This document shows, one piece after another, positions 51,691 through 63,186 of a DNA stretch of 64,000 nt. Every line of letters starts with the position of its first letter. Position 1 is the first letter of the stretch. A program made the position numbers and the translations under genes. The notes beneath the pieces were generated by a model. That model made no database searches. It was not told where the DNA came from and worked only from the letters and a program-made list of their open reading frames with translations. The DNA is from Catenulispora sp. MAP5-51 (lineage in GTDB: Bacteria; Actinomycetota; Actinomycetes; Streptomycetales; Catenulisporaceae): the NCBI RefSeq assembly GCF_041261205.1, contig NZ_JBGCCH010000019.1, forward strand, positions 1 through 64,000. Direction: 5' to 3'.

Positions 51691-53155
<1,465 letters not shown>

Positions 53156-53182
53156 TCCCAGGTCAGCGCCTCGGCAGGGTTA

Positions 53183-53344
53183 TTGAACCCCACAGGCCTG
53201 GTCGTGGTCAACTCTGTGATCTTTCGCTCCACCAACGCCACCCTCACCGGCGCGGGCACCTGGATCGCGATCGTCAGCCGCATCGGCGAACCCATTCTGC
53301 TCGCCCTCGCCGTACTCGCCGCCCGCGGGCGCGTCCACCGCTGA
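53183..53344 (+). pseudogene. C-terminal remnant of a small membrane protein
   Basis: A start-less frame immediately after the transposase reads NPTGLVVVNSVIFRSTNATL, then TWIAIVSRIGEPILLALAVLAARG and ends RVHR. It has one clear membrane helix and a basic end. It is probably the distal part of a gene interrupted by the adjacent IS. Family not recognised. The following 280 bp hold no convincing gene. Confidence 0.4.
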
Positions 53345-53626
53345 GCAGGTCCGCCTGCGGCCTCACCTCACGCAACGAATCCTCGCCAGGTGAGGATCCG
53401 CCACGCCTGCCGAAGAACCCTTATGACAACCCTGGCACCTGGATCACTCAGGAAATTGCAGTTCCAGGCCTTGTTGATCGATTCTTACCCGAGTTCCCAG
53501 TCCTGGATGAACTCACGCGCTCTTGTGCAGCACAGGCAGAATTGCTGCAGCAGCGGTGACACTCAGACGGATCATCGCCCACATCGCGCTTTGGCTGATC
53601 GAATGAGAACCGTAGGGTCAGTTTGA

Positions 53627-53986
53627 CACGCTTTCCACTCGGTCGAGGGCACGCTGGACAACTACGGTGAGAACCCCCGCACAGTGGGCTTCCATGACGG
53701 GGTGACAGCCGCGGTCACCGCCTATGCAGGGAAGCGGGGGCTGCTGACGAAGACCGACCCCGATCTCAGCACCGACCGGATCAGCGAAGGCTTGACAGCG
53801 ATCGTGTCGGTGAAGCTGGAACATCCCGAGTTCGAGGGCTCTACACGCGACGTGCTGGGCAACGCCGCAGTGCGTGCCAGTATCCGACAAGCCGTTGCGG
53901 ACCACCTCGGCAACTGGCTGGAGGAACACCCGCAACAGGCCGCAGCCGTTCTCGACTTGATCATCCAAAAGGTTCCCCACAACTGA
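53627..53986 (+). pseudogene. Fragment of a DNA gyrase/topoisomerase IV B-subunit-like gene
   Basis: The open frame reads HSVEGTLDNYGENPRTVGFHDG, AVTAYAGKRGLL, ISEGLTAIVSVKLEHPEFEG and DVLGNAAVRASIRQAVADHL. This is the transducer-domain pattern of GyrB/ParE (DxxEGLTAVxSVKxxxPxFEGQTKxxLGN). The ATPase and TOPRIM parts, over 500 residues, are missing. The lysine usually present in the QTK loop is replaced (EGSTRD). The frame is open from 53627 without a strong start. An orphan regulatory domain is conceivable, but a relic is more likely. Confidence 0.6.
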
Positions 53987-54078
53987 TTCGGCACCGCTGG
54001 CCGGCGACCACGCCGATGACCGACACCTGTCAGTCGACACCGGAATAGACGCGACGGCCCGCGGCACCGTGATCTACC

Positions 54079-54552
54079 GTGTCGACGGTGAACGCTCTGC
54101 ACTTCGACTCCGATGCGATGACCCTGGTCATCCGCTGTCCGGACACCGAGACGGTTGTGCGTCTGTGCGACCGCTGGCAGTTCGACGCGGACAGCGTCCA
54201 CTACGCCGTTGAGGCGTCCACTCTGGGAATGACCGCCCGAGTGGACGAGGCTATCGCGGCGATCTGGGAGCCGCACCCGAACCTTCCGGCCTTCCTGGAC
54301 GAACTCGCTGGGGACTTCCACGGCTGGCCTGGCGAACGCAGCTGGCGGTCGCTCGAAAACGACCTCGGCGTCAGCGCGGTGTTCCGCTCCGGCGGCGACG
54401 TCGGGCTGACCTGGACGCTGCGCCCGTGGCCTGCACGACACGGAGGCTGGAGCGCGTCGGTGACGACCTGGTTGGAGGCCGGCGAGCAGATGACGGCCTT
54501 GGCCGCCGACGTCCGAGCGTTCCTGCGCCTGGAGCCGGACGTCAATGTCTGA
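54079..54552 (+). CDS. DUF6228-like small protein
   Basis: The 157-residue product has a pattern I associate with DUF6228: an N-terminal beta-rich region, LPAFLDELAGDFHGWPGERSW near 76-96, then FRSGGDVGLTWTLRPWP near 109-125 and a WSASVTTWLEAGEQM segment. Function unknown; such proteins are often orphan or immunity-like genes in actinomycetes. It starts at GTG 54079. Its stop overlaps the next small ORF, so they form an operon. Confidence 0.65.
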   Translation: MSTVNALHFDSDAMTLVIRCPDTETVVRLCDRWQFDADSVHYAVEASTLGMTARVDEAIAAIWEPHPNLPAFLDELAGDFHGWPGERSWRSLENDLGVSAVFRSGGDVGLTWTLRPWPARHGGWSASVTTWLEAGEQMTALAADVRAFLRLEPDVNV

Positions 54553-54712
54553 GTTCCAGCTGGGCTGGACGCTGAGCGGCACCGGCTGGGTGGACTGCAC
54601 CGTCACCGGTCTCGACGTAAGAACAGTCATAGTGGCCTCCTTCGTTACCACAGCTCCCAGGGACGTCGCCGACATCGGCTATCCGCAGCAGGAGGCGGCC
54701 GTTGATGCCTGA
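54545..54712 (+). CDS. Small overlapping ORF, possibly a truncated gene
   Basis: A 55-codon frame from ATG 54545 overlaps both the DUF6228-like stop and the start of the next gene (eight bases). It reads MSEFQLGWTLSGTGWVDCTV, then VIVASFVTTAPRDVADIG and ends EAAVDA. The tight overlaps support translation. The TAPRDVADIG region looks like the middle of a longer domain, so it may be shortened. Family not recognised. Confidence 0.45.
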   Translation: MSEFQLGWTLSGTGWVDCTVTGLDVRTVIVASFVTTAPRDVADIGYPQQEAAVDA

Positions 54713-55247
54713 GGCGAACCTCGTGGCGCTGGAGTTCCTCGCACGACAGGCCAGAGCGCGCGGCATCACCGATGTGCTGTGGCGTGGCACGTTGTGGACT
54801 CCGCACGGCGTCCCGGAGTACTTCACCAGCGACTTCGAAGTAGTCCTCGAGGTAGGCGACACGGACTACTTCCTCATCGAGACCGACGGCCAGAGCGGCC
54901 ACATGCGCATCTGGCACTATCTGACGGCTGCGGAACTCGTGGCACATCACTGGGATTACGGCGACGAGGGTGTCCAGGAGGAGGTCGGGCTGGTCCGAAT
55001 GGGCTTCCCGTTCCTGGGCAGCCGACGCAACGTCCGCTGCGTTCGGGCGTATCACCGCTCATGGGAGCACGAACCTGCACGTCAGGACGTCGTGACGTGC
55101 TTCGTTCTCTCCTTCGACATCGGCGCGTCGTTGCAGATCGACGCCGAGTACGTCGACGGCATCAAACTCGACTGTCTGCCGGCAGGCTGGAGCCCGCCAG
55201 ATGCGGGCTGGTTCACCGTGGATCTGGACAGCCCCAGCGCCGAGTAG
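54705..55247 (+). CDS. Uncharacterised protein of about 180 residues
   Basis: ATG 54705 begins eight bases before the previous ORF ends. The protein is acidic, with VPEYFTSDFEVVLEVGDTDYFLIETDG near 37-63, a RIWHYLTAAELVAHHWDYGDEG segment and a C-terminal beta-rich part. No signal peptide or membrane segment. I do not recognise it. Size, acidity and company (DUF6228-like gene, small overlapping ORF) are reminiscent of immunity-protein clusters, but no toxin gene is visible. Confidence 0.6.
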   Translation: MPEANLVALEFLARQARARGITDVLWRGTLWTPHGVPEYFTSDFEVVLEVGDTDYFLIETDGQSGHMRIWHYLTAAELVAHHWDYGDEGVQEEVGLVRMGFPFLGSRRNVRCVRAYHRSWEHEPARQDVVTCFVLSFDIGASLQIDAEYVDGIKLDCLPAGWSPPDAGWFTVDLDSPSAE

Positions 55248-55288
55248 CCGCGCGCTCAGGGCGATGCGCGGTTCGGCTGAGGGCTCGC

Positions 55289-56848
55289 TCAGTTGCTTGC
55301 GTGACCGGTGATGGTCCTTCGCATCCACTCGACCGGAAGCGACGGGTTCGTGGCAGCGGTGTAGGCATCGCGACGGTCTGGGCCTTCGGCGAGGGCGATG
55401 AGCGCGTCGACCGGCAGGGCGGGGTTGGCCGCGGCCTGTTGACGTGCTTCCTGGTCGTTCAGGCACAAAATCAGGGTCCGTGGTTCGGCGGCCGGATGCC
55501 GGGCGATCTCGCGCAGTGCCTTCTGCACGGTCTGGCTGTTGCGGGCCATGGTGTGCAGCAGCTCCGGCGGGCAGTTCGGATTCCGGGCGATCGCGCTGTA
55601 GAGCCTGGGGCCGTGGCGGGCCGCGAGTAGCCGCAGGTCGTCGGCGTTGAGGCGGGGACGATCTGCGAGGTGCTTGGCGACACCGGGGTCCGGGTCATCG
55701 GCGAGTGTCGCGGACAGGTCGTCGGGTAGATCCGGTCGGGCGGCTGCCAGAGCGCGGACTCGGGCGCTGCGGGAGACGGCGATACCGCGCAGCTCGCGCT
55801 CGGTGGCACGGTCGATCCGGGGGCTGCGCAGCGGCAAGCGGGTGTGCTGGGAGAGGTCGAAGAGCAGGTCCAAGGGGATGTTCGGGTTGCTGCCGACGGC
55901 GCGCCGCACGTTCGCGGAGGTGTCGCGGGCCAGTGTTCGGAGCGTGTCTACCGGGGTGCTGGGGTTCTCGGCGACGGTGGTGCGGACGAAGTCCTCGACG
56001 TCGTTGGCGAGCCGGGCGAGCAGGGCCGGTGGCAGGTCTTCGCGGGCTGCGACGGCTGCCCGATCAGAGGCGTTGTCGGCGTCGGCGTAGTCGAGGAGCG
56101 CCGCGAGGGGGGTCGATTCGTTGCGCAGAGCGTAGGAACGGATGACGTCAAGGCCGGCCGAGTGCGTGTGGCAGCGCTCGTTGGGTGAAGGATTCGCGCG
56201 GCATGCTCCGCACGTCGTGATCGGCGCGTCCCCGCCGCTGGTGAGCAGCTCGGCCAAGACGTCCGGCGGAACGGTGCCCGACGGGTTCGACGCCAGTTCC
56301 GACCGGACTTCGCGATCGGGATGGCGGGCCAGTGCGCGAGCGACGTCGGCTGGAAGCTCGCCCCAGCCCGCGACAGCGGCAACCAGCCGAATGTCTGTGC
56401 CGGCGGCAAAAATTCGGGTGATCTCATAGGGCAGGGGCCTGACCTCGTCTGCGACCAGTCGCCTGATCGCCGGGTCCGAATCGTGTGCCAGCCGAGCCAG
56501 GATTTCGGGAGTGCCCAGCCCGCCGCTGATCAGCTGGATCGCGATGGCAGGATCGTCGAAGTGCCGGGGTTCGGCTTCGGCAAGCCCGTGCCGAACAAGG
56601 AGCGCGATCATCCTCGGGTCGCAGCGGACCACGAGCGACATGGTCTGCGCCCTGGTCAGGTCGGTGCGCTCGACCAAGTCGGTGAGGATCTCGTCGTCAC
56701 CGTCCCGGATCAGGACGTCAACAAGTTCGGGCGGTAGCGATGGGTTCGTCGCAAGGCCGCACAGCACGGGGGTGTGTTCGATCTGTTCGGGCACACCCGC
56801 GATCGTGCCAGGTCGGGGCGCTACGGCGCGATCGGATTCAGACGTCAC
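55289..56848 (-). CDS. Leucine-rich-repeat-variant (LRV) repeat protein
   Basis: The roughly 519-residue reading consists mostly of short helical repeats of about 24-26 residues with NPSLPPELVDVL, NPSGTVPPDVLAELL, NPSTPVDTLRTLA, NPNIPLDLLFDLS, NPNCPPELLHTMA and NPALPVDALIALA as recurring elements, the LRV pattern. Near the middle CGAC and a later C and H residues suggest a metal or iron-sulfur site like that reported at the N-terminus of some LRV proteins. It should be a cytoplasmic scaffold or binding protein. The start is uncertain: GTG 56848 or GTG 56794 fit best, and the frame is open to 57094. Convergent with the gene at 54705. Confidence 0.75.
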   Translation of the reverse strand: MTSESDRAVAPRPGTIAGVPEQIEHTPVLCGLATNPSLPPELVDVLIRDGDDEILTDLVERTDLTRAQTMSLVVRCDPRMIALLVRHGLAEAEPRHFDDPAIAIQLISGGLGTPEILARLAHDSDPAIRRLVADEVRPLPYEITRIFAAGTDIRLVAAVAGWGELPADVARALARHPDREVRSELASNPSGTVPPDVLAELLTSGGDAPITTCGACRANPSPNERCHTHSAGLDVIRSYALRNESTPLAALLDYADADNASDRAAVAAREDLPPALLARLANDVEDFVRTTVAENPSTPVDTLRTLARDTSANVRRAVGSNPNIPLDLLFDLSQHTRLPLRSPRIDRATERELRGIAVSRSARVRALAAARPDLPDDLSATLADDPDPGVAKHLADRPRLNADDLRLLAARHGPRLYSAIARNPNCPPELLHTMARNSQTVQKALREIARHPAAEPRTLILCLNDQEARQQAAANPALPVDALIALAEGPDRRDAYTAATNPSLPVEWMRRTITGHASN

Positions 56849-56939
56849 GCCCGGTGCCAGCCGCGGTGGCGGCATCGGCGGGCTTGCCAGGCGGCGTTCT
56901 CGACCGGCATGATCCCAGGCATGACGACACGAAAGGGCC

Positions 56940-57716
56940 ATGCCGCGTAGGCGCCCCAAGGATTTGCCCTCGGCTCGGGGGTACCGCGACATCCGCTGCC
57001 CCGCGTCTGCGGTGCACGTCAGCGATCTGGCCGTCCAAGTCACGGATCCAGACCCGGACAACGGGTTCGACAACCAGGTCGTCGTCGAAGTCAATGGCGT
57101 TCAGTTCCTGGACAAGGATCTCGAGCACATCCACGGCGGCGACCCCGAGGTACTCCTCGGCCCGGCCGGTCTCCTGCTGCCCGGCGACGATGCGCACCAA
57201 GCACCTCTCGGTGCGCCTACCTGGTGCGTCGCCGAATGCTGCGGCGTGGCCGCGACCGTCCTCCGCGACAGCGATCTGATCGTCTGGCAGCTCCACGGGG
57301 ACCGGTGGAACCACCGCCTATTGCCGCAGACCATTTACTTCGACGCCGAGCAGTACCTGTTCGCGGTGGAAAGCGCGTGGGATGACAGGAGCTGGGAGCG
57401 GCCAGCCCGCGCGACGGCTCGTCTAGTGGTCGAGCAACTCAGGGCACACGATCCACTCGGGGCGATCGGCTGCGAACGGTACGAGGCGTCGGCGTCCATC
57501 CGTAGCGACACCGTCGACGTCCGCCTCTACTTCCCGACCGAAGACCCGCAAACAATTCCGCCATGGCGGAGCTGCCACTTCATCTTCGCTGACGACGCGA
57601 AACCTCCCGAGGCGCGCGCTGCTCGCATCGTTGCGGTGCTGACCGCAAGCGACCCCCGCGGCCGGCTTCCAGACGCTGACGCCGACGACCAGATGCAGTT
57701 CTGGCGCACCTGGTAG
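56940..57716 (+). CDS. Uncharacterised protein of 258 residues
   Basis: This acidic soluble protein shares a divergent promoter region with the LRV gene. Readable stretches include FDNQVVVEVNGVQFLDKDLE, EVLLGPAGLLLPGDD, a cluster WCVAECCGVAATVLRDSDLIVWQL and DVRLYFPTEDPQTIPPW. No signal peptide and no motif I can assign. The next gene begins 36 bp downstream on the same strand. The third-position GC bias supports it as a real gene. Confidence 0.6.
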   Translation: MPRRRPKDLPSARGYRDIRCPASAVHVSDLAVQVTDPDPDNGFDNQVVVEVNGVQFLDKDLEHIHGGDPEVLLGPAGLLLPGDDAHQAPLGAPTWCVAECCGVAATVLRDSDLIVWQLHGDRWNHRLLPQTIYFDAEQYLFAVESAWDDRSWERPARATARLVVEQLRAHDPLGAIGCERYEASASIRSDTVDVRLYFPTEDPQTIPPWRSCHFIFADDAKPPEARAARIVAVLTASDPRGRLPDADADDQMQFWRTW

Positions 57717-57752
57717 CCGTTTCCCAACCCCTGATCCCGAGGTGATACTACC

Positions 57753-58763
57753 GTGCTGAGCCGAACCTTTACCCTGCGTCCCTGGTCGGCGCTCGACACC
57801 CGTTACGACCAGCTCGAGGTGCTGGCCACCACGGTGAACCCGGCTGGCACACCGGTAACGCTGCTGGCCGACACCGCGAACGCGGCCATCGCCCGCCCCG
57901 AACCGCGCGGAATCCCATTCCCGCCGGAGCAGCCCTACGACGCGCTCCTCGTCATCGGCCAAGGCGACGACAGGACCGAGATCCCCGTGTCCGGGCTGCT
58001 TTTTCGGTTCCCGCATCTCGATGCGTGGAGCGGCGGATTCGCCGTCGCCAAGGCTCGCAACCTTGCCCAGAGGAACTACGATCCGGTCAAAGGCGACGCC
58101 GGCCTCCTGCCGCACAACATCGCCACCTTCGATCTCGCCGGCGCACAAGACGGCTCGTTCTACGCCGGCGACGGAATCGAAGTCCTCTCCTTCGACGAGG
58201 GAGGCACGATCTGGACCAGCTACTTCGACGAGGCCTCGGCATGGCTGCCGGTACGACAGCGTCGGGGCCGAAGCGAAACCTTCGAGTTCGGCAAGGACCG
58301 TGTCCTGGTCCACATGCCAGGGCTGATTCGGTGGAATCGGCACGGCGAGATCCTCTGGGCGGCCGTCCATGATCCGATGAAGGTCGACTGGTGCGACTGC
58401 TACGCGCTCAACGTCGGAACCCATAGAACCTGGGCATGCCCGTACACAGGCTTCCCGCTCGTCGACATCGATGAAGCGGGCATACGACTCGTCCGTCGCA
58501 ACCCCATCCGCTCCTCCGGCGCGATCGCGGTCGACGGGAGTCGGGCCGCCTTCGTCGGAGCGACCGCCGACCGGATCCCGGGCCGCTACGTAGTGACCGA
58601 GTGCCACCTCGGCGACGGAGCAGTAGAGCCGGTCGTTGCAGGCCCGCTGGCCATGCCCGACGGAACGAACCCGCCGTGTTGGTTCAGGCGCAAGGTGGCA
58701 CGCGGCGGCAGGATCTGGGTCCAATTCGACGACCCGCGCGTTTGGTACCTTCTCCAACTCTGA
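57753..58763 (+). CDS. Uncharacterised protein of 336 residues, possibly a beta-propeller
   Basis: ATG or GTG at 57753 follows a GAGGTGA-like site. The sequence has alternating beta strands with recurring small blocks (DALLVIGQGDDRTEI, FAVAKARNLAQRNY, YAGDGIEVLSFDEGGTIWTSYFDE, GEILWAAVH) that suggest a propeller, without clear WD or kelch signatures. A DWCDCYALNVG segment holds two cysteines. No secretion signal. It probably forms an operon with the gene at 56940. The 276 bp after it contain no convincing gene. Confidence 0.6.
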   Translation: MLSRTFTLRPWSALDTRYDQLEVLATTVNPAGTPVTLLADTANAAIARPEPRGIPFPPEQPYDALLVIGQGDDRTEIPVSGLLFRFPHLDAWSGGFAVAKARNLAQRNYDPVKGDAGLLPHNIATFDLAGAQDGSFYAGDGIEVLSFDEGGTIWTSYFDEASAWLPVRQRRGRSETFEFGKDRVLVHMPGLIRWNRHGEILWAAVHDPMKVDWCDCYALNVGTHRTWACPYTGFPLVDIDEAGIRLVRRNPIRSSGAIAVDGSRAAFVGATADRIPGRYVVTECHLGDGAVEPVVAGPLAMPDGTNPPCWFRRKVARGGRIWVQFDDPRVWYLLQL

Positions 58764-59039
58764 ACAGGACGACGATCCACCGTCGCGAAACCCGCGTTGG
58801 GCTGGGCGGCCCGCAGAACAACGAACGACATCTTCAAACCCACGCGCGTACCACCGAGGTAGGCCCTGACAGCACTAGTGACGACGCTCGTCCATGCCGC
58901 TGAAAGGGTCGACCGGGCGATTCGCTTCGATGCCGCCAGCCGACGCCATCGTGCGCCCGAATTGCCGACGGATCTGGGCTCTGAGACACCACGAACAAGA
59001 GAGAATATCAGCCTGACCAGCGGTGATTGGTGGTGCCCG

Positions 59040-60574
59040 ATGCCGGACCGACAGCGGACTCCGGGCGCTTCACCGCCCCTGTTCCCGTTGACCGATCTGT
59101 TGCCTGGAAGCGCTCCGCGCGATTACTCAACGCTTCCGGCGCCGGCATGCCAGCCTGGTGACTTGGCTGACTGGGCTGCGCGTCTACGGAAACCGTCGGC
59201 CCGACCGGTCGCTGGCGGCGGGCTGCGGTTCGCGTTCTACTGGCGGGTGTCCACCGAGGACCACCAGGATCCGGTGACATCCCGCACCTGGCAGTTGGAG
59301 CGGGCGCTGGCCACGATCTTCGGTGAGGGCCGGATCGTGGTGGAGTTCTTCGACGTCGGCCAGTCCCGCTCGACGTCCTGGCAGCGACGTCCAGGCGCTG
59401 CGGCGCTGCTGGCGGCGCTGGCCGACCCGGCTCGCGGCTTCGACGCGGTGGTGATCGGCTCGCACGAGCGCGCCTTCTACGGAAACCAGTTCTCGCTGAT
59501 CGCCCCGCTGTTCCACCTGCATGGCGTGCCGTTGTGGATGCCGGAGCTCGCCGGCGAGGTCGACCCATCGATCGGATCCGTGGAGGAACTGCTCACCCTG
59601 CTGGGAATCATCGCCAAACGAGAGATCATCCGAGCCCGGCAGCGCGTCACCCACGCGATGACCGTGCAGGTCCGCGACCAGGGCCGGTGGCAGGGCGGGC
59701 GTGTGCCCTACGGCTTGCAGCTCGTCGATGCCGGCCCGCACCCGAACTGTGCCGACGCCCGCCGGGGACGGCGGCTGCTGCGCTTGGACGCCGACCCGGA
59801 CACCGCCCCGACGGTGCGCTGGATGTTTGCCGCGCGCCTGGCCGGGGCCAGCCTCTCCCTGATCACCCGCGCGTTGAACGAGCAGCAGATCCCGTGCCCG
59901 TCCGGAGAGGACCCCGAGGCCAACCCGCACCGCTCAGGACGGGAGTGGACCCTAGGCACGGTACGTGAGGTCCTGTCGAACCCGGTGTACACCGGACGGA
60001 TGGTCTGGGGCCGCTCCCGCGCCGACTACGAACTGGTCGACCCCGACAACACCGGCCTCGGGCACCGCCGCACCCGGCACCGCCCCGACCCCGACCAGTG
60101 GGTCATCTCCACGGAAGTGACTCACGCGGCCCTGGTGAGCGAGGCCGATTTCATCACGGTGCAGAACATGCGCGCCGACCGCGCCGACGCCCGACACGAC
60201 TACCGCCTAAAGGCCTGTTGCGCTGCGGGATCTGTGACCGCGCGTTCGAAGGACACTGGGTCAATCGTGTGCCTGGCTACCGCTGCCGCCACGGACACGC
60301 CAGCGCCAAGAACCCGGCCGCTCCTCGGCCGAAGAACGCCTACCTACGCGAAGACCGCGTCCTGGCCAAGCTGCCGCTGCTTCACCACGTGCTCACCGCC
60401 GCCGAACTGGCCGCGGTCATCACCGGCGCATCTGCCAGCGCCGCCCGCCCCGTCGCACCGAGTCCTGAGGAGGTGATCAACCACCTGCGCGCGAGCGCAC
60501 TCGTGCTTCGCTACGACCCCAGAACTCGGACGCTGGAAACGGGCGGCGAGCACCCCGTGCGCATCACCATCTGA
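59040..60574 (+). pseudogene. Large serine recombinase with a single frameshift
   Basis: From ATG 59040 the frame carries a serine-recombinase catalytic domain. FAFYWRVSTEDHQDP holds nucleophile S71, followed by SRSTSWQRRPG, VIGSHERAFYG and KREIIRARQRV. The recombinase domain reads GGRVPYGLQLVD and WTLGTVREVLSNPVYTG. Near 60210, after DYRLK, the frame breaks. Restoring one base lets it resume as GLLRCGICDRAFEGHW, with the zinc-ribbon cysteines and the C-terminal coil to 60574. Joined, it is about 511 residues. It is probably the integrase of a former mobile element and is likely inactive unless the frameshift is an assembly error. No attachment sites were identified. Confidence 0.8.
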
Positions 60575-60743
60575 ATGGAACGCACACTTCGGACAGTCAG
60601 AAACACGACCAGGAAGGAGGAGCCGGAGCAGTACGACCCGCCGTCACACGATGGCCGTCGTCAAGGAACGCATTCGCTGGGAGGTGATACGAAGCACGAC
60701 CAGCGCCCGGGATAGCAGGAAAAGAAGCCTGGGTGCCAAAAAG

Positions 60744-60761
60744 GCTGCCCGAAGGCAGCCC
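60744..60761 (-). terminator. Strong Rho-independent terminator for leftward transcription, no gene attached
   Basis: GGCTGCC (60744-60750) and GGCAGCC (60755-60761) enclose CGAA. On the plus strand five A residues precede the stem (60739-60743), so leftward RNA would read a GC stem with a UUCG loop followed by five U. The surrounding 60575-61139 interval holds no gene I can support, so the transcript it ends is unknown. Confidence 0.75.
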
Positions 60762-61139
60762 GATATGGGGTAGTTGTGTGTCCGAGGGGGGTTTGATTCC
60801 ATAACCCCACGAAATCCCTGGGTATTCTGTGACGATCTGCACCTGACATATTCCTCACCGTGACACTCCTGGTGAGGGCGTTACAGGTTCAGGTCGATCG
60901 GTCACGCTTGGGACACTTAGAGCATCGCGCTTCCGAGTCTCAGTGTCAAGCGAAGCGCGATTTTGACGAGAGATCTTTTCAGGGCCGCGACCAGCTCGCG
61001 ATGGTTCGGAAAGAAATCACGATACCGCTGTCGCCAGCATGCTCCGCAAGTTTTCTGGTGTATTTATGAAGGCTGGGATGGAACGTGAAAGCGCGGCGGT
61101 CGGCGGAGTCACATTCGCATCGAGGCGCAAGCTGCGGTT

Positions 61140-61265
<126 letters not shown>

Positions 61266-61949
61266 CTACCGTCTCCGGGGCACGAGTCCGGTCTCGAAGG
61301 CGATGATCGCCAGGTGGACCCGGTCCCGGGCCTCGAGCTTGGTGAACAGCCGCCCGACATGGGTCTTCGCCGTCGCCGCGCTGATCACCAGCCGCTCGGC
61401 GATCTCACCGTTCGACAGTCCCTGTCCGACCAGGGCCAGCACTTCGCGCTCCCGGTCGGTGATCCCCGCGAGGGGACTCGGGTCCGCCGCGGGCTCGGCC
61501 TCCGGTCCGGGGGCGGCGGGGCCAGGCGTCCCGGCGAAGTCCGCGATCAGCCGCCGGGTGACGCTCGGTGCGATGAGCGCGTCGCCGGCGGCCACCACGC
61601 GGATCGCGTCCAGGATCGCGTCGAGGGCCATGCTCTTGAGCAGGAATCCGCTGGCCCCGGCGCGCAGTGCGCCGTAGACGTACTCGTCGTCGTCGAAGGT
61701 TGTCAGCACCAGCACCTTGGGTGGGTCCGGCTCGGCGGTGGCCTGCCGGGTCGCCTCGATCCCGTCCACGCCGGGCATGCGGACGTCCATCACCACGACG
61801 TCCGGCCGCAGCTCGCGCACCAGGCGCACGGCCTCGCGGCCGTCGCCGGCCTGGCCGACCACCTCCAGGTCGTCGGTGTCGCCGATCAGGATCCCGAGGC
61901 CGACCAGCATCAGGGGCTGGTCGTCGGCCAGCAGCACCCGCACGCTCAT
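61266..61949 (-). CDS. NarL/LuxR-family response regulator
   Basis: With ATG 61949 the product is 227 residues. The receiver domain has VLLADDQ (acidic pocket), phosphoacceptor aspartate in [10 protein letters not shown] (about residue 54), T in VLTTFDDD and K in GFLLKS. The LuxR HTH near 160-220 reads LTDRE-type [25 protein letters not shown], then [17 protein letters not shown]. Its start overlaps the histidine kinase stop (ATGA), so kinase and regulator are coupled. The divergent ABC-transporter genes are the likely targets. Confidence 0.93.
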   Translation of the reverse strand: MSVRVLLADDQPLMLVGLGILIGDTDDLEVVGQAGDGREAVRLVRELRPDVVVMDVRMPGVDGIEATRQATAEPDPPKVLVLTTFDDDEYVYGALRAGASGFLLKSMALDAILDAIRVVAAGDALIAPSVTRRLIADFAGTPGPAAPGPEAEPAADPSPLAGITDREREVLALVGQGLSNGEIAERLVISAATAKTHVGRLFTKLEARDRVHLAIIAFETGLVPRRR

Positions 61950-63154
61950 GCCGGGAGCCTGGCCGTCACCCGGAAGCCGCCCTCCGGACGGCGGCCGGCG
62001 CTGAACTGGCCGGACAGCAGTGTCACCCGCTCGCGCATGCCGAGCAGGCCGAAGCCGCTCCCGCCGGCCGTCGTCGGGGGTCTCGGGCGGCCCCGGCCGC
62101 CGAGGCCGTCGTCCCCGTCGTCCACCACCTCGATCGTCACTGCCTTCGGCTCGTAGCCGACCGCGACTCGGCACGTCCGCGCCCCGGAGTGGCGTACCAC
62201 GTTCGTCAGCGACTCCTGAATGATCCGGAACGCCGACAGTTCGATCTCCGGCGGCAGCGGCCGCCGCTCGCCCTGCCAGGTCACCTGGACCCGCACCCCG
62301 GCGCCGGCCGTGCGCTCGGCGAGCTGCGGGACGTCGGCCAGGCTGCTGGCCGGCGCCAGCGGAGCGGCCTGCGGCATGGCGTCGTCCGGCTCGGCGCGGC
62401 GGAGCGCCCCGAGCATGCGCTGCAGCTCGAGCAGCGTCTCCCGGCTCGTGGTCTCGATGCCGGCCAGCGCCTGCCGCGCCTGCTCGGGCTTGGCGTCCAC
62501 GACCCGCGCCGCCGCTCCCGACAGCACCGTGATGATCCCGATGCTGTGCGCGACGCTGTCGTGCAGTTCGCGGGCGATCCGCAGCCGCTCGGCCATGACA
62601 ACGCGCGCCGCGATCTGCTCGCGGAGGGCTTCGAGGTATTCACGTCGTTTGAGATACACCGCCCCGAAGGCCCACGCGACCGCGGACCACGCCGCGTACT
62701 GCGCGGCCCACCCGGCCGCGTCGCGGATGGAGCCTTCGGGGTTGACGTGGGTGGAGTTGACGAACACGGCCGCGACGGCGGCGACGGAGCCGACGGCGGC
62801 GGCCTTCGGCTGCCGGGCGGCGAGGTGCCCGCCCAAGGCGACGAGCAGGAGAAACAAGATCAAAGGCCGCATGCCGAGAAGGCCGCCGAGGACCGATTCG
62901 CCCAGGATCGCCGCGAAGGCCGCCGCCGGCAGACGGCGCACCAGCAGAAGCGGAAGGGCGAGCACGACGTAGAGACCCGTCGTCAGGAAGGGCCCGAGGC
63001 CTGCGAACCGGAACATGCCGTCGAAGTGCCCAGCCTCGGGGATCGGCATCGTCAACCAGAGTCCCAGCGCGCAGAAGCAGCCGAACACCACGGCCTGCGA
63101 CCTCAGCCAGGTCATGCGCTCCGATGTCGTGGGACGCTGGAGAAGCTCTTCCAT
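61946..63154 (-). CDS. Sensor histidine kinase (HisKA_3 type)
   Basis: The 402-residue protein has five or six membrane segments in its first 165 residues, with little extracellular sequence. The dimerisation motif [15 protein letters not shown] carries the phosphoacceptor histidine near 199. The HATPase domain has [15 protein letters not shown] and [14 protein letters not shown]. It is of the kind paired with NarL-type regulators, which in actinomycetes often sense membrane or antibiotic stress and control adjacent ABC exporters. Divergent from a (broken) MacB-like ATPase gene. Confidence 0.93.
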   Translation of the reverse strand: MEELLQRPTTSERMTWLRSQAVVFGCFCALGLWLTMPIPEAGHFDGMFRFAGLGPFLTTGLYVVLALPLLLVRRLPAAAFAAILGESVLGGLLGMRPLILFLLLVALGGHLAARQPKAAAVGSVAAVAAVFVNSTHVNPEGSIRDAAGWAAQYAAWSAVAWAFGAVYLKRREYLEALREQIAARVVMAERLRIARELHDSVAHSIGIITVLSGAAARVVDAKPEQARQALAGIETTSRETLLELQRMLGALRRAEPDDAMPQAAPLAPASSLADVPQLAERTAGAGVRVQVTWQGERRPLPPEIELSAFRIIQESLTNVVRHSGARTCRVAVGYEPKAVTIEVVDDGDDGLGGRGRPRPPTTAGGSGFGLLGMRERVTLLSGQFSAGRRPEGGFRVTARLPA

Positions 63155-63186
63155 AGGGAAAACATATTCGGCGGGTCGGCTCCACG

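Noticed and set aside
60767-60850. Possible tRNA suggested by GGTTTGATTCC
   Set aside because: No acceptor stem, anticodon stem or D-arm could be paired around it on either strand.
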